A DNA stretch of 64,000 nt from Reinekea forsetii (GTDB lineage: Bacteria; Pseudomonadota; Gammaproteobacteria; Pseudomonadales; Natronospirillaceae), in the NCBI RefSeq assembly GCF_002795845.1, contig NZ_CP011797.1:3014001-3078000 (forward strand). The letters run 5' to 3'. The notes under the pieces were generated by a model. That model ran no database searches and was not told the origin of the DNA. It saw nothing but the letters and a program-made list of their open reading frames with translations. Both the position numbers and the translations under genes were made by a program. Positions 40,301-49,109 of the stretch are shown one piece after another (the first letter of the stretch is position 1; every line of letters starts with the position of its first letter).

Positions 40301-40416
40301 GGTAAAAACTGGGTATTGAGCCGATCCAGGCCAATCAGGCCGAGAAAGATAACGATAAACATCATCGCATTCGGGGCGATCCGATGCTTGGCAAAAGCGC
40401 TTATGATTCCGGTCAT
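37315..40416 (-). CDS. RND-family efflux transporter permease
   Basis: Inner-membrane proton-driven pump of 1033 residues with the duplicated layout of the AcrB/HAE1 class: one N-terminal helix (about 11-30), a large periplasmic loop, six helices, a second loop, and six helices. The helix-4 region ALGVIVDDAIVVGENAY contains the paired aspartates used in proton relay. The ends FALTGAIVGHWVL and GLSGIVINDSIVLVSF belong to the C-terminal helix bundle. Substrate is not predictable. It is preceded after 9 bases by its adaptor gene. No outer-membrane TolC-like gene is in the operon, so it may use a TolC encoded elsewhere. Confidence 0.93.
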   Translation of the reverse strand: MTGIISAFAKHRIAPNAMMFIVIFLGLIGLDRLNTQFLPDFDLNLVRVSTPWPGASAEDVQEGLSIPVERAILGLTDVKRVTTTSIEGRAEMTVTLNDSAAPIEQVMSDIESVIAALSLPDGADDTVVDAVVVFDPVADVLIYGDLTLEELELLSDRAEKSLKASGIRQVVVSGLPERRIEAELTINDYLSVGVGLDQIGEQFARSNINAPAGITGADAVTTQIRVRNAEQTATNLARQSVTLNDQLLSLDQIADVSSLRDDSQSLIFYQDLPALKLSLSRSGEQDTLEMADALAAWQTDFAEQLPGGAQILVYNETYKFVQSRVSIIVNNGLSGLVLVLIVLFIFLNHRLAWWVAVGVPVSFLATFMFLELSGNSINVISLLGFLIALGVIVDDAIVVGENAYANMANGDEPEAAAIKAAKRMLPAVVASSVTTIAAFLPLLLVGGPSGAFTKGVPIVVIMAILASLIECFLILPGHLAHSFKKGQARTPSRWRQAFERGFDAFRQKGVRRVVTWAVDYRATTFTLVIMALVLSIMLVVSGRVKFVFFPAIQAPQVQLQAEFAEGTPQATIEAFLIDMEQALLSVERDAGEPLVSTIIRELQAGSAQRGELFVQLDAGTDRGLSNTQIISAWRAKVTPPAGLVKLSFVEGQQGPSTNGVSVRLISEDLAQLQGASQLLKMELAEMTGLLDIRDDLPLGAEQINLKLTADAQALGLTPTMLARSLREFVDGYEVQSLQVEGEELSLVLRIRETDVDSWFALAQLPIALGNGAFRPLAALASPSSERAIQQLSRVDGELSAVITAQLANRGVNLTEINQAIDQDMRAQLSNAFPNVRLDVEGDQASQAEFFADVKTGGLFGLALIFITLAWVFESWTWPFAVISAIPFALTGAIVGHWVLDLDLSVLSIYGLFGLSGIVINDSIVLVSFYRELRSQGMPMREAVIEASVQRFRAVLLTTLTTVGGLTPLMFETSFDAQFLIPLAAGIAFGLMYGIVLILLFVPAMLLSLENFLARFNTPTDRSLAEPVLAAIEP

Positions 40417-40425
40417 CGAATTCTC

Positions 40426-41706
40426 CTAGCGCAAAACAAGCGAGTTGGGTGTGCTAGCAACACGCACCGCCAACCCTTGGGCGGCTTCTTGCAATCGGGT
40501 TGCTAATACCTTGCTACCGTCAAGGTCACCGGTGACCAAGCGCCAGAGCTCACCATCCTGCAAGCGATCGCCGACCATCTGGACCGGCACCCGAACCAAG
40601 GCATCGTTCTCGACTCGATAAACATATTGATCACTGTAGACCGAGGTTTGCGGCACGGCGAAAGCTTCCACTCGCGGCAGATCGATCCACAGTCGATAAT
40701 AGCGATTGAGCACTAAGGTATTAGCCCCCGGGTCAGTGGCGAAAAACAACCGCAGGCTGCCGCCATCTGAGGCAGGATCAACATAGGACAGCGCCACACC
40801 GACGGTCTGAATGTCGGCTTGGTTACCCAGTTGGGCGTCCAGTGCCAGGTTGCCGCTGAGTCCGCTTAACAAATCCACGCCGGCCAAGCTGCTCGCCGCG
40901 GCCCACGCAACGAGCTGCTGCTGATCGGGGTCCACTAGGGTCAGTAACGCTGCGCCAGACTGGACCTGCGCACCGACCTGAACCAGCACGCGCGAGACGC
41001 GACCGGCAAAAGGAGCGCTGATGGTCGCCTCGGCCAGGGCTTGTTTGGCCTGATCGAGTTGACTGTCCAAATCGACACCCTGTGCCTGATACTGCTGATC
41101 CACTAAGCGGAATCGTGCTATTGCCAGCTCACGATTCTGCAGTGCTAAGAGTTGGTTTTGATAGGTGCGTTCGACTACTTCCATTTCAGATGAGGACGTC
41201 AGATTACGAGCCTTCAGGTCGGTCAAGCGTTCGACGCTGCGTCGCGCGATGGCGACCAGATTGCGTTCGATGTCCAGGGCCTTCTTATTGCTGTCATGCT
41301 GCTGCGCCTCGAGCGCGCGCCGAGCATTTAAATCTTGGCGACGTGCTGCTAATTGATCAACCTGACGGGTCAGGGCGCGGGTGTCTAATTCGATTAAAAC
41401 CGCGCCAGCCTCAACGCTATCGCCTTCTTGGACCCGAACTGCCAACACATCGGCACTGGCCGGACTGGTTACCGAGACCTGCTGGCGACTCTGCAACTGA
41501 CTGTAGAGTTGCATCTGCGGAGCATAAGATTGAGACAACGGCGCTAGCGCCGCCACCGTTGGGGCATCGAGCAAGGGGTCCACAACCACGCCGGCCTCTG
41601 GTTTACCCGCGCGGGCGACCGGATTAGACATCAACCAACTGCCCACGGCGGCGCCAACGATCAAAACCAGCAAGGGATATAACCAACGACGCCAGCGAAT
41701 AGACAT
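40426..41706 (-). CDS. RND efflux periplasmic adaptor (membrane-fusion protein)
   Basis: A 426-residue HlyD/AcrA-type adaptor that links the RND pump to an outer-membrane channel. It has one N-terminal membrane anchor (residues 8-25), a lipoyl-like half (QEGDSVEAGAVLIELDTRAL) and a coiled-coil hairpin (about 110-205). The second lipoyl half is ATISAPFAGRVSRVLVQVGAQVQSG, with a beta-barrel domain after it. The ATG has a GGAG Shine-Dalgarno. It heads the leftward efflux operon and is divergent from dxs across a 170-base gap. Confidence 0.92.
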   Translation of the reverse strand: MSIRWRRWLYPLLVLIVGAAVGSWLMSNPVARAGKPEAGVVVDPLLDAPTVAALAPLSQSYAPQMQLYSQLQSRQQVSVTSPASADVLAVRVQEGDSVEAGAVLIELDTRALTRQVDQLAARRQDLNARRALEAQQHDSNKKALDIERNLVAIARRSVERLTDLKARNLTSSSEMEVVERTYQNQLLALQNRELAIARFRLVDQQYQAQGVDLDSQLDQAKQALAEATISAPFAGRVSRVLVQVGAQVQSGAALLTLVDPDQQQLVAWAAASSLAGVDLLSGLSGNLALDAQLGNQADIQTVGVALSYVDPASDGGSLRLFFATDPGANTLVLNRYYRLWIDLPRVEAFAVPQTSVYSDQYVYRVENDALVRVPVQMVGDRLQDGELWRLVTGDLDGSKVLATRLQEAAQGLAVRVASTPNSLVLR

Positions 41707-41876
41707 ACAAACTCCAAAAAAAATTTAAGAATAGTCTAACATACGCCGGTCAAACCATCTTGGATGGCAGAAATAAGACAATAGGCACTCCCATCGGCGA
41801 TTCTTTTGGGTACACTAGCCGCAGTCCGCTCTGGGCGCTGCGCCGTAGGCGGTTTTCTGTAAAATCAGGGTAATAG

Positions 41877-43763
41877 ATGAAGGTTTTTGACCACATTCCG
41901 AAAGTTCGCCCAACCACCGAGTTGCTCGATACGATCGACAGCCCCGCCGATCTAAAGCAGCTGGCTGTGCATCAGTTACCGCTCCTGGCCGATGAGCTGC
42001 GTGCCTTTTTGCTTTACAGCGTCGGTCAATCCGGCGGCCATTTTGGCGCCGGTCTGGGCGTCGTTGAGCTGACCATTGCCCTGCACTATGTCTACGACAC
42101 GCCGGCGCAAAAATTGGTTTGGGATGTCGGCCATCAGGCCTACCCGCATAAGATCTTGACCGGGCGCCGCGAGCGCTTGCCAACCATCCGCCAGGAAGGC
42201 GGCCTGCATGCCTTCCCGCACCGTGCCGAAAGTGACTATGACACCTTCGGTGTCGGCCATTCCAGCACCTCCATTTCTGCCGCGCTTGGCATGGCCATTG
42301 CCGATCGTTTACAGGGTCGGGACCAACAGGCGATTGCGGTAATCGGCGATGGCGCCATCACCGCCGGCATGGCCTTCGAGGCACTCAATCACGCCGGCCA
42401 CGATGGCGCCAACATTCTGGTGGTATTGAACGACAACGATATGTCGATCTCCGAAAACGTCGGTGCCCTAAATCGCGCCTTCTCACGCGTATTCTCCTCC
42501 AAGACTTACTCTCATCTGCGCGAGAACAGCAAGAAGGTACTGAAAAATCTGCCGCCGATGCTGGAGTTCGCCCGCAAAGCCGAGGAGCATATGAAGGGCA
42601 TGGTCGCACCCGGCACCCTGTTTGAAGAACTCGGCTTTAACTATGTTGGTCCGGTCGATGGCCACGATGTGATCGAGCTGGTGCAGACCCTGAGCAATAT
42701 CAAGACTTTTAAGGGACCGCAGTTTTTGCACGTCGCGACCCAGAAGGGTAAGGGCTTCTTACCGGCGGAAAATGAACCGATCAAATATCACGCCATCAAT
42801 AAGATTGAGCGCCAAGCACCCGCCGATGTCGTCAAAGGGCCGACTAAACCCAAATATTCCAGTGTCTTTGGCCAATGGCTGTGCGATATGGCCGCGCACG
42901 ATAAGCACCTGGTCGGCATTACCCCAGCCATGCGCGAAGGCTCCGATATGGTGGCCTTTTCGGCGCGCTATCCCGAGCGCTATCACGATGTCGCGATCGC
43001 CGAGCAACACGCGGTGACGGTTGCCGCCGGCATGGCCTGCGCCGGCCTAAAGCCGGTGGTGGCGATCTACTCAACCTTCTTACAACGCGCCTACGACCAG
43101 CTGATCCACGATGTTGCCCTACAAAACCTGAATATCCTCTTCGCCATCGATCGGGCCGGCTTGGTCGGTGAAGACGGCCCGACGCACGCCGGCAGCTTTG
43201 ACTATACCTTCCTACGCTGCGTGCCCAATATGGTGGTCATGGCCCCGAAAGACGAGGCCGAGTGCCGACAGATGCTCAGCACCGGCTTTATGCACCCGGG
43301 TCCGGCGTCGGTGCGCTACCCACGCGGTACCGGTCCCGGAGTTGAGATTGCCAACGACCTAACCTGCCTGCCCATCGGACAGTCTGAGACATTACGCCAG
43401 GGCCATCAGGTCGCCATCCTCGCCTTTGGTAGCATGGTGGCACCCTGCATGGCGGTGGCCGAACAACTCGATGCTACGCTGATTAACATGCGCTTCATCA
43501 AGCCAATCGATCGGGCGGCGATTATCTTGGCCGCTCAGCAGCATGAACTGATCGTCACAGTAGAAGAAAACACCATTATGGGCGGCGCCGGATCGGCCAT
43601 CACCGAGGTGCTCAGCGCCGAGCGCATCCTGTGCCATTGTTTGCAGCTCGGCTTGCCCGATGCCTACACCGACCACGCGCCACCGCAGCGCATGTTGGCG
43701 GCCGTGGGCCTAGACAGCGCGGGGATTCTGCGCTCGATACAACAACGTCTCGCGGAGGCCTGA
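41877..43763 (+). CDS. dxs: 1-deoxy-D-xylulose-5-phosphate synthase
   Basis: Thiamine-diphosphate enzyme that condenses pyruvate and glyceraldehyde 3-phosphate, the first step of the MEP isoprenoid pathway. The length of 628 residues is normal. The substrate loop [14 protein letters not shown], the TPP/magnesium motif [18 protein letters not shown]...NDN, and the catalytic Glu in [13 protein letters not shown] are all present. It is the pathway partner of ispA, from which it is separated here by about 6.6 kb of other genes. The downstream zinc-peptidase gene starts 2 bases after its stop. Confidence 0.97.
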   Translation: MKVFDHIPKVRPTTELLDTIDSPADLKQLAVHQLPLLADELRAFLLYSVGQSGGHFGAGLGVVELTIALHYVYDTPAQKLVWDVGHQAYPHKILTGRRERLPTIRQEGGLHAFPHRAESDYDTFGVGHSSTSISAALGMAIADRLQGRDQQAIAVIGDGAITAGMAFEALNHAGHDGANILVVLNDNDMSISENVGALNRAFSRVFSSKTYSHLRENSKKVLKNLPPMLEFARKAEEHMKGMVAPGTLFEELGFNYVGPVDGHDVIELVQTLSNIKTFKGPQFLHVATQKGKGFLPAENEPIKYHAINKIERQAPADVVKGPTKPKYSSVFGQWLCDMAAHDKHLVGITPAMREGSDMVAFSARYPERYHDVAIAEQHAVTVAAGMACAGLKPVVAIYSTFLQRAYDQLIHDVALQNLNILFAIDRAGLVGEDGPTHAGSFDYTFLRCVPNMVVMAPKDEAECRQMLSTGFMHPGPASVRYPRGTGPGVEIANDLTCLPIGQSETLRQGHQVAILAFGSMVAPCMAVAEQLDATLINMRFIKPIDRAAIILAAQQHELIVTVEENTIMGGAGSAITEVLSAERILCHCLQLGLPDAYTDHAPPQRMLAAVGLDSAGILRSIQQRLAEA

Positions 43764-43765
43764 GT

Positions 43766-44449
43766 ATGCCGATTATCCTGTTAGTTGTGCTGGTCCTAGG
43801 CCTATTGGTTGGGCCGGGCCTGTGGGTGAAGCGGGTTTTGGCGCGCAACAGTCGGGTGCGCGATGATCTGTCCGGGACCGGCGGTGAACTGGCCACGCAT
43901 CTGATCAAGCGTTTTGAGCTGAGCGAGGTGTCGTTGGAGCTAACCGAACTGGGTGACCACTATGACCCGGAGAGCAAAACCGTCCGCCTGACCGATGCGG
44001 TCATGAACCAGAAGAGTCTAACCGCGATCGCCACTGCGGCGCACGAGTTCGGCCACGCCTTGCAGCATGCCAAAGCCTATCGGGCGCTGAGCACTCGCAC
44101 GATACTGGCGAAGCAAGCTGTAAAGATACAGCGCTTGGCCGGCTTGGCGGTGTTTGTAATTCCGCTGCTGGCCATGGTGCCCGGGCTGGCCCCCGTGGCA
44201 CGACTGGTATTGGTTTTTTTTATCGGTTCAATGTTCTTATCGACCATTATTCATTTTGTCACCCTGCCCGTCGAGTTCGACGCCTCATTCGGCCGGGCCC
44301 TGCCGATCCTGAGCGAGGGCAACTATGTCTCGAACCGGGATATGAAAAAGGTGCGCACCATTCTGCTCGCCTGCGCCCTGACCTATGTCGCCCAGGCACT
44401 CTTGGGTGTGCTCAATTTCACTCGCTGGTTTGCGTTACTAAGGCGCTGA
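43766..44449 (+). CDS. Membrane zinc metallopeptidase, YugP type
   Basis: A 227-residue integral-membrane protein of the neutral zinc metallopeptidase (YugP-like) family. An N-terminal helix (residues 2-19) is followed by the soluble HExxH motif AAHEFGHALQH (His93, Glu94, His97). Two or three further hydrophobic helices lie at about 124-172 and near 205-222. Targets are unknown. The reading frame is open 45 codons upstream inside dxs, but the ATG at 43766 has a CGGAGG Shine-Dalgarno 8 bases ahead and starts with the membrane helix. It is coupled to dxs and overlaps the convergent DUF2007 gene by 12 bases. Confidence 0.87.
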   Translation: MPIILLVVLVLGLLVGPGLWVKRVLARNSRVRDDLSGTGGELATHLIKRFELSEVSLELTELGDHYDPESKTVRLTDAVMNQKSLTAIATAAHEFGHALQHAKAYRALSTRTILAKQAVKIQRLAGLAVFVIPLLAMVPGLAPVARLVLVFFIGSMFLSTIIHFVTLPVEFDASFGRALPILSEGNYVSNRDMKKVRTILLACALTYVAQALLGVLNFTRWFALLRR

Positions 44450-44776
44450 GCGTTCGTGGCGACAAGACCAACACAGTTCAAACGCGCCACCATTCTGTTC
44501 GCCGCACGCGCCACAAAACCACTCCTCCACGTCTGTGGCGGTGGCCTCCTGAATCAGCCGCTGCGCTGCATCGCGATCCCATTCGTTCACTAGCCAGAGC
44601 TGCGGCCAGACATCGATCGGTGATAACTCACCGGCCCCACCGGCGGCAAATTCATTGCGTAGACTGGTCTCAATGCGTTGCAGGCGCAAACTGTTTTGGA
44701 CATTGACCACCTGGTATAGGTTGGGATGGGCGTAAATTGGCTCGGGTTTCTGGCGCGGCTGGACATTCATGGGCAT
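44438..44776 (-). CDS. DUF2007-like protein with C-terminal zinc ribbon
   Basis: A 112-residue cytoplasmic protein. The middle (PNLYQVVNVQNSLRLQRIE and QLWLVNEWDRDAAQRLI) resembles the DUF2007 putative signal-transducing fold. The C-terminus WFCGACGEQNGGAFELCWSC holds two CxxC pairs typical of a zinc ribbon. Function unknown. The ATG overlaps the stop of the preceding OMP gene (TGATG), so it is translationally coupled to the cyclase/protease/OMP operon as its last gene. A second ATG two codons on is also possible. Confidence 0.72.
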   Translation of the reverse strand: MPMNVQPRQKPEPIYAHPNLYQVVNVQNSLRLQRIETSLRNEFAAGGAGELSPIDVWPQLWLVNEWDRDAAQRLIQEATATDVEEWFCGACGEQNGGAFELCWSCRHERSAP

Positions 44777-46029
44777 CAGTATCGATAGGAGGTGGTGAAA
44801 AAGGCCGTCATGCCCAAGATCGTGGTTTGCTGGATCGTAGTCGAATCCTCTACGATCTGGCTATCGCCATTGCCATAATTGCCCATTAGGCCTATGGATA
44901 TGGCCGAACCCTCGTTAAAGCGGGTAATGCTACTGGTCACGCCATAGATATCAATATGAGCTTCTTGAACTTGACCTGAACGGGTTGGATCCACCTCTGG
45001 TGTGCTGGCGAAGGCGGTGTAGAGTCCAGCGCGCAGGGCCCAGCGCGGTGTCCAATACCACTCCAGGCCCACTGCTCCATCGAGCGTCGGCTCTCGGCCG
45101 CTAAAGCCACCAATGGCTGCTGAGCTCGTGCTATAGATAGCATCGGCACTGATCAGCAATACACTGCTCGGGAACCAAGCAATACCCGTGCGCACTTGCC
45201 ATGGGTAAGTTCGGGTATCCTGATAAGTAATAATCTCCGGCACCTGCTCCGTTAAACAGCCAACAGCAGTGCTATCGGTTACACATCGGGCCAGCTGCCG
45301 AGTTTCGGTGGCGCTAACCAAGAAGGTCTTATCAACCATCAGACCCAGCGACCAATGCGGCAGGGGCGACCACTGAATCCCCAGCTTGGGGCGAACACCC
45401 TGCTCGCTCAACTTGCGATAATAATTAACCCACTGGGTATCCCGATTATTCTCGTCGGTAGCGTTGTACTTAACAAACTGGTTATTAACAAATTCGGCCC
45501 GCCGATAATGGAAATGCAGCGATAGACCGATGGACAGATCATCGTTAAGTTTCTTGGCGACCGTTGGCCCCACATTATAGACCGTATCGAGATTGCTAAT
45601 ATTGAGGATTAAACTTTCAATATGGTCAAAGGCGAGAAAACTCTGGTCCTGATTTTCTTGCGCCGAATCGACGATCGACGAGGAGAAGCCAACCATCCAC
45701 CCCCCCAAAGGCTGCACCACACCAAAGAAATTGGGCAAGACCTGGAAGCTGTTGCGATTGTAATCGAATTCTTCGGCCAAGGCGTCCTGGTAGGTAATGT
45801 TGAGCGATTGCACGGTGTTGACGTTGGCCGAAATATTGGCGCTGCGACTGTAAGCAATACCAGCCGGGTTGTAATACATACCGGCCGGATCGTCGGAAAT
45901 CGCGGCATAGGCACCCGCCATGCCCAAGGCGCGGTCACCGACTACCTGATTGATATTGTGATTCGGATTCGCGTACAGACTGAGCGGTGCAATATAGAGC
46001 GCCAACAGCGCTAGCACTTGACGGGTCAT
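44776..46029 (-). CDS. OmpP1/FadL-family outer-membrane protein, copy 1
   Basis: A 417-residue outer-membrane beta-barrel with a signal peptide ending SLYA-NPN. The mature N-terminus NINQVVGDRALGMAGAYAA and the following SDDPAGMYYNPAGIA are the FadL/OmpP1 signature. The C-terminus FFTTSYRY ends in an aromatic residue as barrels do. The frame is open 13 codons upstream, but the ATG at 46029 has an AGGAAGGA Shine-Dalgarno and gives the same length as copy 2 (416). It is homologous to copy 2 along its length. The ligand is unknown; hydrophobic compounds are usual for FadL. It follows the M48 gene after 35 bases. Confidence 0.86.
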   Translation of the reverse strand: MTRQVLALLALYIAPLSLYANPNHNINQVVGDRALGMAGAYAAISDDPAGMYYNPAGIAYSRSANISANVNTVQSLNITYQDALAEEFDYNRNSFQVLPNFFGVVQPLGGWMVGFSSSIVDSAQENQDQSFLAFDHIESLILNISNLDTVYNVGPTVAKKLNDDLSIGLSLHFHYRRAEFVNNQFVKYNATDENNRDTQWVNYYRKLSEQGVRPKLGIQWSPLPHWSLGLMVDKTFLVSATETRQLARCVTDSTAVGCLTEQVPEIITYQDTRTYPWQVRTGIAWFPSSVLLISADAIYSTSSAAIGGFSGREPTLDGAVGLEWYWTPRWALRAGLYTAFASTPEVDPTRSGQVQEAHIDIYGVTSSITRFNEGSAISIGLMGNYGNGDSQIVEDSTTIQQTTILGMTAFFTTSYRY

Positions 46030-46064
46030 GGATTTCCTTCCTAGGGCCGACCGCAACGGAGCGT

Positions 46065-46895
46065 TCACGGGTTAAAGGCCTTAAATCTGTTCACCAGTAG
46101 AGCATAATCGAGGTCATTAAGACCATGGGTGATTTTAATGACCTCGATTTTGTCTAGCCGATCCACAAAGGACGGATGGGTCTGAGACATCTGAGCCCGG
46201 TCGCTGCCGGCAGCCTGACTGACCCGCGCCAGAAACTCGGAATAGGCATCCGGGTTATAACCGGCTTGGACCATAATAAACAGACCAATTTCATCGGCGC
46301 TGAACTCGTCATCCTGCTGCAGGCCATCGGCCTGTAAAATACCCAAGGCCGCATCAGTCGCCTGATCCAGCGCGACACGAAAGGCATCACTGGCACCGGA
46401 GGCGAGCTGAGAAAGCGTGGCGCCGGAGCCCAGCCCGCGAATATTGAGCGCCTTGACGATGTGTTTTTCTCGTACATGGGCAATTTCATGGGCTAGGACA
46501 CCGGCCAATTCGGCCTCGTTGCGCATTAGGGCTAAAGTACCTGAGGTTAAGAAAATATAACCACCCGGCATCGCATAGGCGTTAATAGTCGGCGAATCGA
46601 CCACTCGAAAGTGAAAAACGAGCTCGCTACGTCCGGAATATTGTGCCAAATAGCCGCCTAAGGTACTGACGTAACGTTGCAGTTCGTTGTTATCGACAGC
46701 ATCGACGACACCCAAGTAGCGTGCGGCAACTTCGCGGCCGAAGCGGATTTCAGCATCCACATCGGCGGCATTGTCGGCCGTTTTAAGTAAATCGGAGGCA
46801 CGGGCGCGAAAATCGCCATCCGTTGGCATCGTGTTGCAGGCGGTTAGCATCAGCAGCGGCAAGGCAAATGTGCGCCAGAAATTGGAGTTTAAAAT
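46065..46895 (-). CDS. M48-family metalloprotease lipoprotein, copy 1 (ATT start)
   Basis: A periplasmic lipoprotein protease, 276 residues from the proposed start. Zinc motif LAHEIAHVREKH at about residues 134-145, third-ligand region DDEFSADE, and GGYIFLTSG before it fit the BepA/YcaL-like M48 family. No ATG or GTG precedes the lipobox in frame. A TTG at 46862 would leave only eight residues before the Cys. An ATT at 46895 has GGAGG 7 bases upstream and gives MLNSNFWRTFALPLLMLTAC, a normal lipoprotein signal with Cys20, exactly as in copy 2. A stop codon lies two codons before the ATT. Confidence 0.85.
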   Translation of the reverse strand: MLNSNFWRTFALPLLMLTACNTMPTDGDFRARASDLLKTADNAADVDAEIRFGREVAARYLGVVDAVDNNELQRYVSTLGGYLAQYSGRSELVFHFRVVDSPTINAYAMPGGYIFLTSGTLALMRNEAELAGVLAHEIAHVREKHIVKALNIRGLGSGATLSQLASGASDAFRVALDQATDAALGILQADGLQQDDEFSADEIGLFIMVQAGYNPDAYSEFLARVSQAAGSDRAQMSQTHPSFVDRLDKIEVIKITHGLNDLDYALLVNRFKAFNP

Positions 46896-47024
46896 GACTT
46901 AGCCTCCGGTAATATTTTATTGCATTCGCTCGGCGGTGCAATAGGGCTATCCCGTCATCACCGCCCTGAGCGGCATTGAGCCGTGTCGGCAGCGGTGACG
47001 ATGGTTCTTGTCAGGAGCGAGTGC

Positions 47025-48275
47025 CTAGTAGCGATAGGACGTGGTAAAAAATACCGTGCCGCCGACGATTGTGGTTGTTTGTAGTAACGATGCAACGGTC
47101 GGGAAAAGCTGACTTTGACCCTGACCGTAGTTAAGCAAGGTTCCTAGTGAAATAGACGAGCCCTGATTAAAGCGGGTGATACTCACGGTGGCACCGATCA
47201 AGTCGACGTGGCCGGCCTGATTAATCGAGCCGAGGGCCAGTTCCGGCGTATTGGCATTAGCGGTGTAGAGACCGGAGCGCAAAGCCCATTTCGGCGACCA
47301 ATACCATTCCACACCAAGCGCGCCATCAACCGTTGACAACAACACGCCGTCACCGGAGTCATCATAGGTCGGGCTGTTGTAGATCAGATCGGCACTGACT
47401 AGCAGGACATTTGACGGGAACCAGGCACCGCCCATGCGCACTTGCCAAGGGTAGTCGCGTTCAAACGCGGTTGCGGTGATACTTGGGTCACTTTGTGTTT
47501 GGCAGCCTATATTCGTCAAATCCGTGCCACACGCGCTCACCTGACTGGTCAGGTTGCCGCTAATAAGAAAGGTTTTGTCAGCACTTAGGCCGAAGGACAA
47601 GGACTGCATCGGAGACCAAATAAGGCCTAACTTGGGTCGAATGCCAACTTCTTTGATTTCAGCGTAGCTATTATTCCAGGATATATTGTTGCCCGATGCG
47701 GCAGAGAACTTAATGTGTTGATTCGAGATCGACTCCGCCGAACGATAATGCAGATGCATACTGAGGCCAACGGCCAGCTTATTATCCAGAACCCGAGCCA
47801 CGCTCGGCCCGACATTGTAGGTGGTATCAATGCGATCGAAATTGAAGACAAATTTGTCCACATTAATGGCGGTCAGATCGCTAAAAGTCTGACTCTGTTT
47901 TTCTCGTACCGAGTCGACGATGGTCGACGAAAAACCGACCGTATAGTTGCCGAGTGGTTGAATAACCCCGAAAAAATTGGGTAAGACCTGGAAGCTATCG
48001 CGCACATAGTCGAACTCACCGGCCACAACATCATCATAGGTAATAGCATAGCTCTGCAGCGTATTCACGTTAGCGGAAATGTTCGCGCTACTGGAATAGG
48101 CGATACCCGCCGGATTGTAGTACATACCGGATGGGTCATCCGACACCGCGGCATAGGCCCCAGCCATACCGATGGCGCGATCGCCCACGATCTGATTGAT
48201 GTTACGGCCGGCATCGGCGAACAGGTAGGGGGCCACTCCCAAAAACAGCCAAACTGCTGTGCCATACCTAAACAT
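47025..48275 (-). CDS. OmpP1/FadL-family outer-membrane protein, copy 2
   Basis: A 416-residue outer-membrane beta-barrel with a signal peptide ending YLFA-DAG. It shares NINQIVGDRAIGMAGAYAA, DDPSGMYYNPAGIAYS and FQVLPNFFGVIQPLG with copy 1 at almost every position, and both end TTSYRY. It lies 9 bases after the M48 copy 2 gene, with an AAGGGAT Shine-Dalgarno. The 129-base gap after it, before the copy 1 module, contains no gene. Confidence 0.86.
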   Translation of the reverse strand: MFRYGTAVWLFLGVAPYLFADAGRNINQIVGDRAIGMAGAYAAVSDDPSGMYYNPAGIAYSSSANISANVNTLQSYAITYDDVVAGEFDYVRDSFQVLPNFFGVIQPLGNYTVGFSSTIVDSVREKQSQTFSDLTAINVDKFVFNFDRIDTTYNVGPSVARVLDNKLAVGLSMHLHYRSAESISNQHIKFSAASGNNISWNNSYAEIKEVGIRPKLGLIWSPMQSLSFGLSADKTFLISGNLTSQVSACGTDLTNIGCQTQSDPSITATAFERDYPWQVRMGGAWFPSNVLLVSADLIYNSPTYDDSGDGVLLSTVDGALGVEWYWSPKWALRSGLYTANANTPELALGSINQAGHVDLIGATVSITRFNQGSSISLGTLLNYGQGQSQLFPTVASLLQTTTIVGGTVFFTTSYRY

Positions 48276-48284
48276 AGAGATCCC

Positions 48285-49109
48285 TTAGCGTTTGAAGGTC
48301 AAAAATCTGTCTTCGACGACAGCATATTGTAGATTGTCCAGACCATTGGCCTCGCGCAGCCCTTGCAATCGACTCAGTCGAGTCGACATGTCCGGATGCG
48401 TTCGACTCACCTCTTGGGTCGACAGCTGCTGGTCTTGGTCGATGCGAGCTAAAAAATTGAGATAAGCTTGGGAGTCGTAACCGCTTTGCACCAGAATATA
48501 AAAAGCCAGCTCATCGGCATCAAATTCATCCTCCTGTTGCAGGCCGTCGTCGGTTAATATCGCCAAGGCCGCTTGCGATGCTTGGGTCAAGGCAACGCGA
48601 AAGGCGTCGTTACCGCCTGAAGTGAGCTGCCCCAAGGCGGCGCCGGTCGAGACACCGCGAATATCCAATGCTTTAACGATATGCTTTTCTCGGACGTGAG
48701 CAATTTCGTGTGCCAGCACACCCGCCAGTTCGGCTTCATTGCGCATGGCCGCGACCGCTGCCGAGGTGACAAAGATGTAACCTCCGGGCAGGGCATAGGC
48801 ATTAATTTCGGCAGATTGGATAATTAAGAAATGAAAGTCTATCTCATCACGACCGGCAAACTGGACCAGATAAGCGCCGACCTGATTTACATAGTACTGC
48901 AGCTCCTGGTCTGACACCCCATCGTAACCGCCCAGCAGACGGGCGGCGACCTTACGACCAAAAAGCACTTCTGCCTCGACATCGCCTTGCGCATCGGCTG
49001 ATTTGTCCAATTCGGACAAGCGCGCCCTGAAGTCTTGGTCCATGCTGACACAGCCGGCCAGCCCAAGTGCGGCTAGGACCAGCAGAACCCGATTACCCAA
49101 AGCCCTCAT
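48285..49109 (-). CDS. M48-family metalloprotease lipoprotein, copy 2
   Basis: A 274-residue lipoprotein protease. The signal peptide MRALGNRVLLVLAALGLAGC places the lipidated Cys at residue 20. The next residues are Val-Ser, not Asp, so it should be sorted to the outer membrane. The zinc site is LAHEIAHVREKH and the third-ligand region is EDEFDADE. It is homologous to copy 1 over its full length. It overlaps the SH3-protein gene in an ATGA junction and is followed by OMP copy 2. Confidence 0.9.
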   Translation of the reverse strand: MRALGNRVLLVLAALGLAGCVSMDQDFRARLSELDKSADAQGDVEAEVLFGRKVAARLLGGYDGVSDQELQYYVNQVGAYLVQFAGRDEIDFHFLIIQSAEINAYALPGGYIFVTSAAVAAMRNEAELAGVLAHEIAHVREKHIVKALDIRGVSTGAALGQLTSGGNDAFRVALTQASQAALAILTDDGLQQEDEFDADELAFYILVQSGYDSQAYLNFLARIDQDQQLSTQEVSRTHPDMSTRLSRLQGLREANGLDNLQYAVVEDRFLTFKR

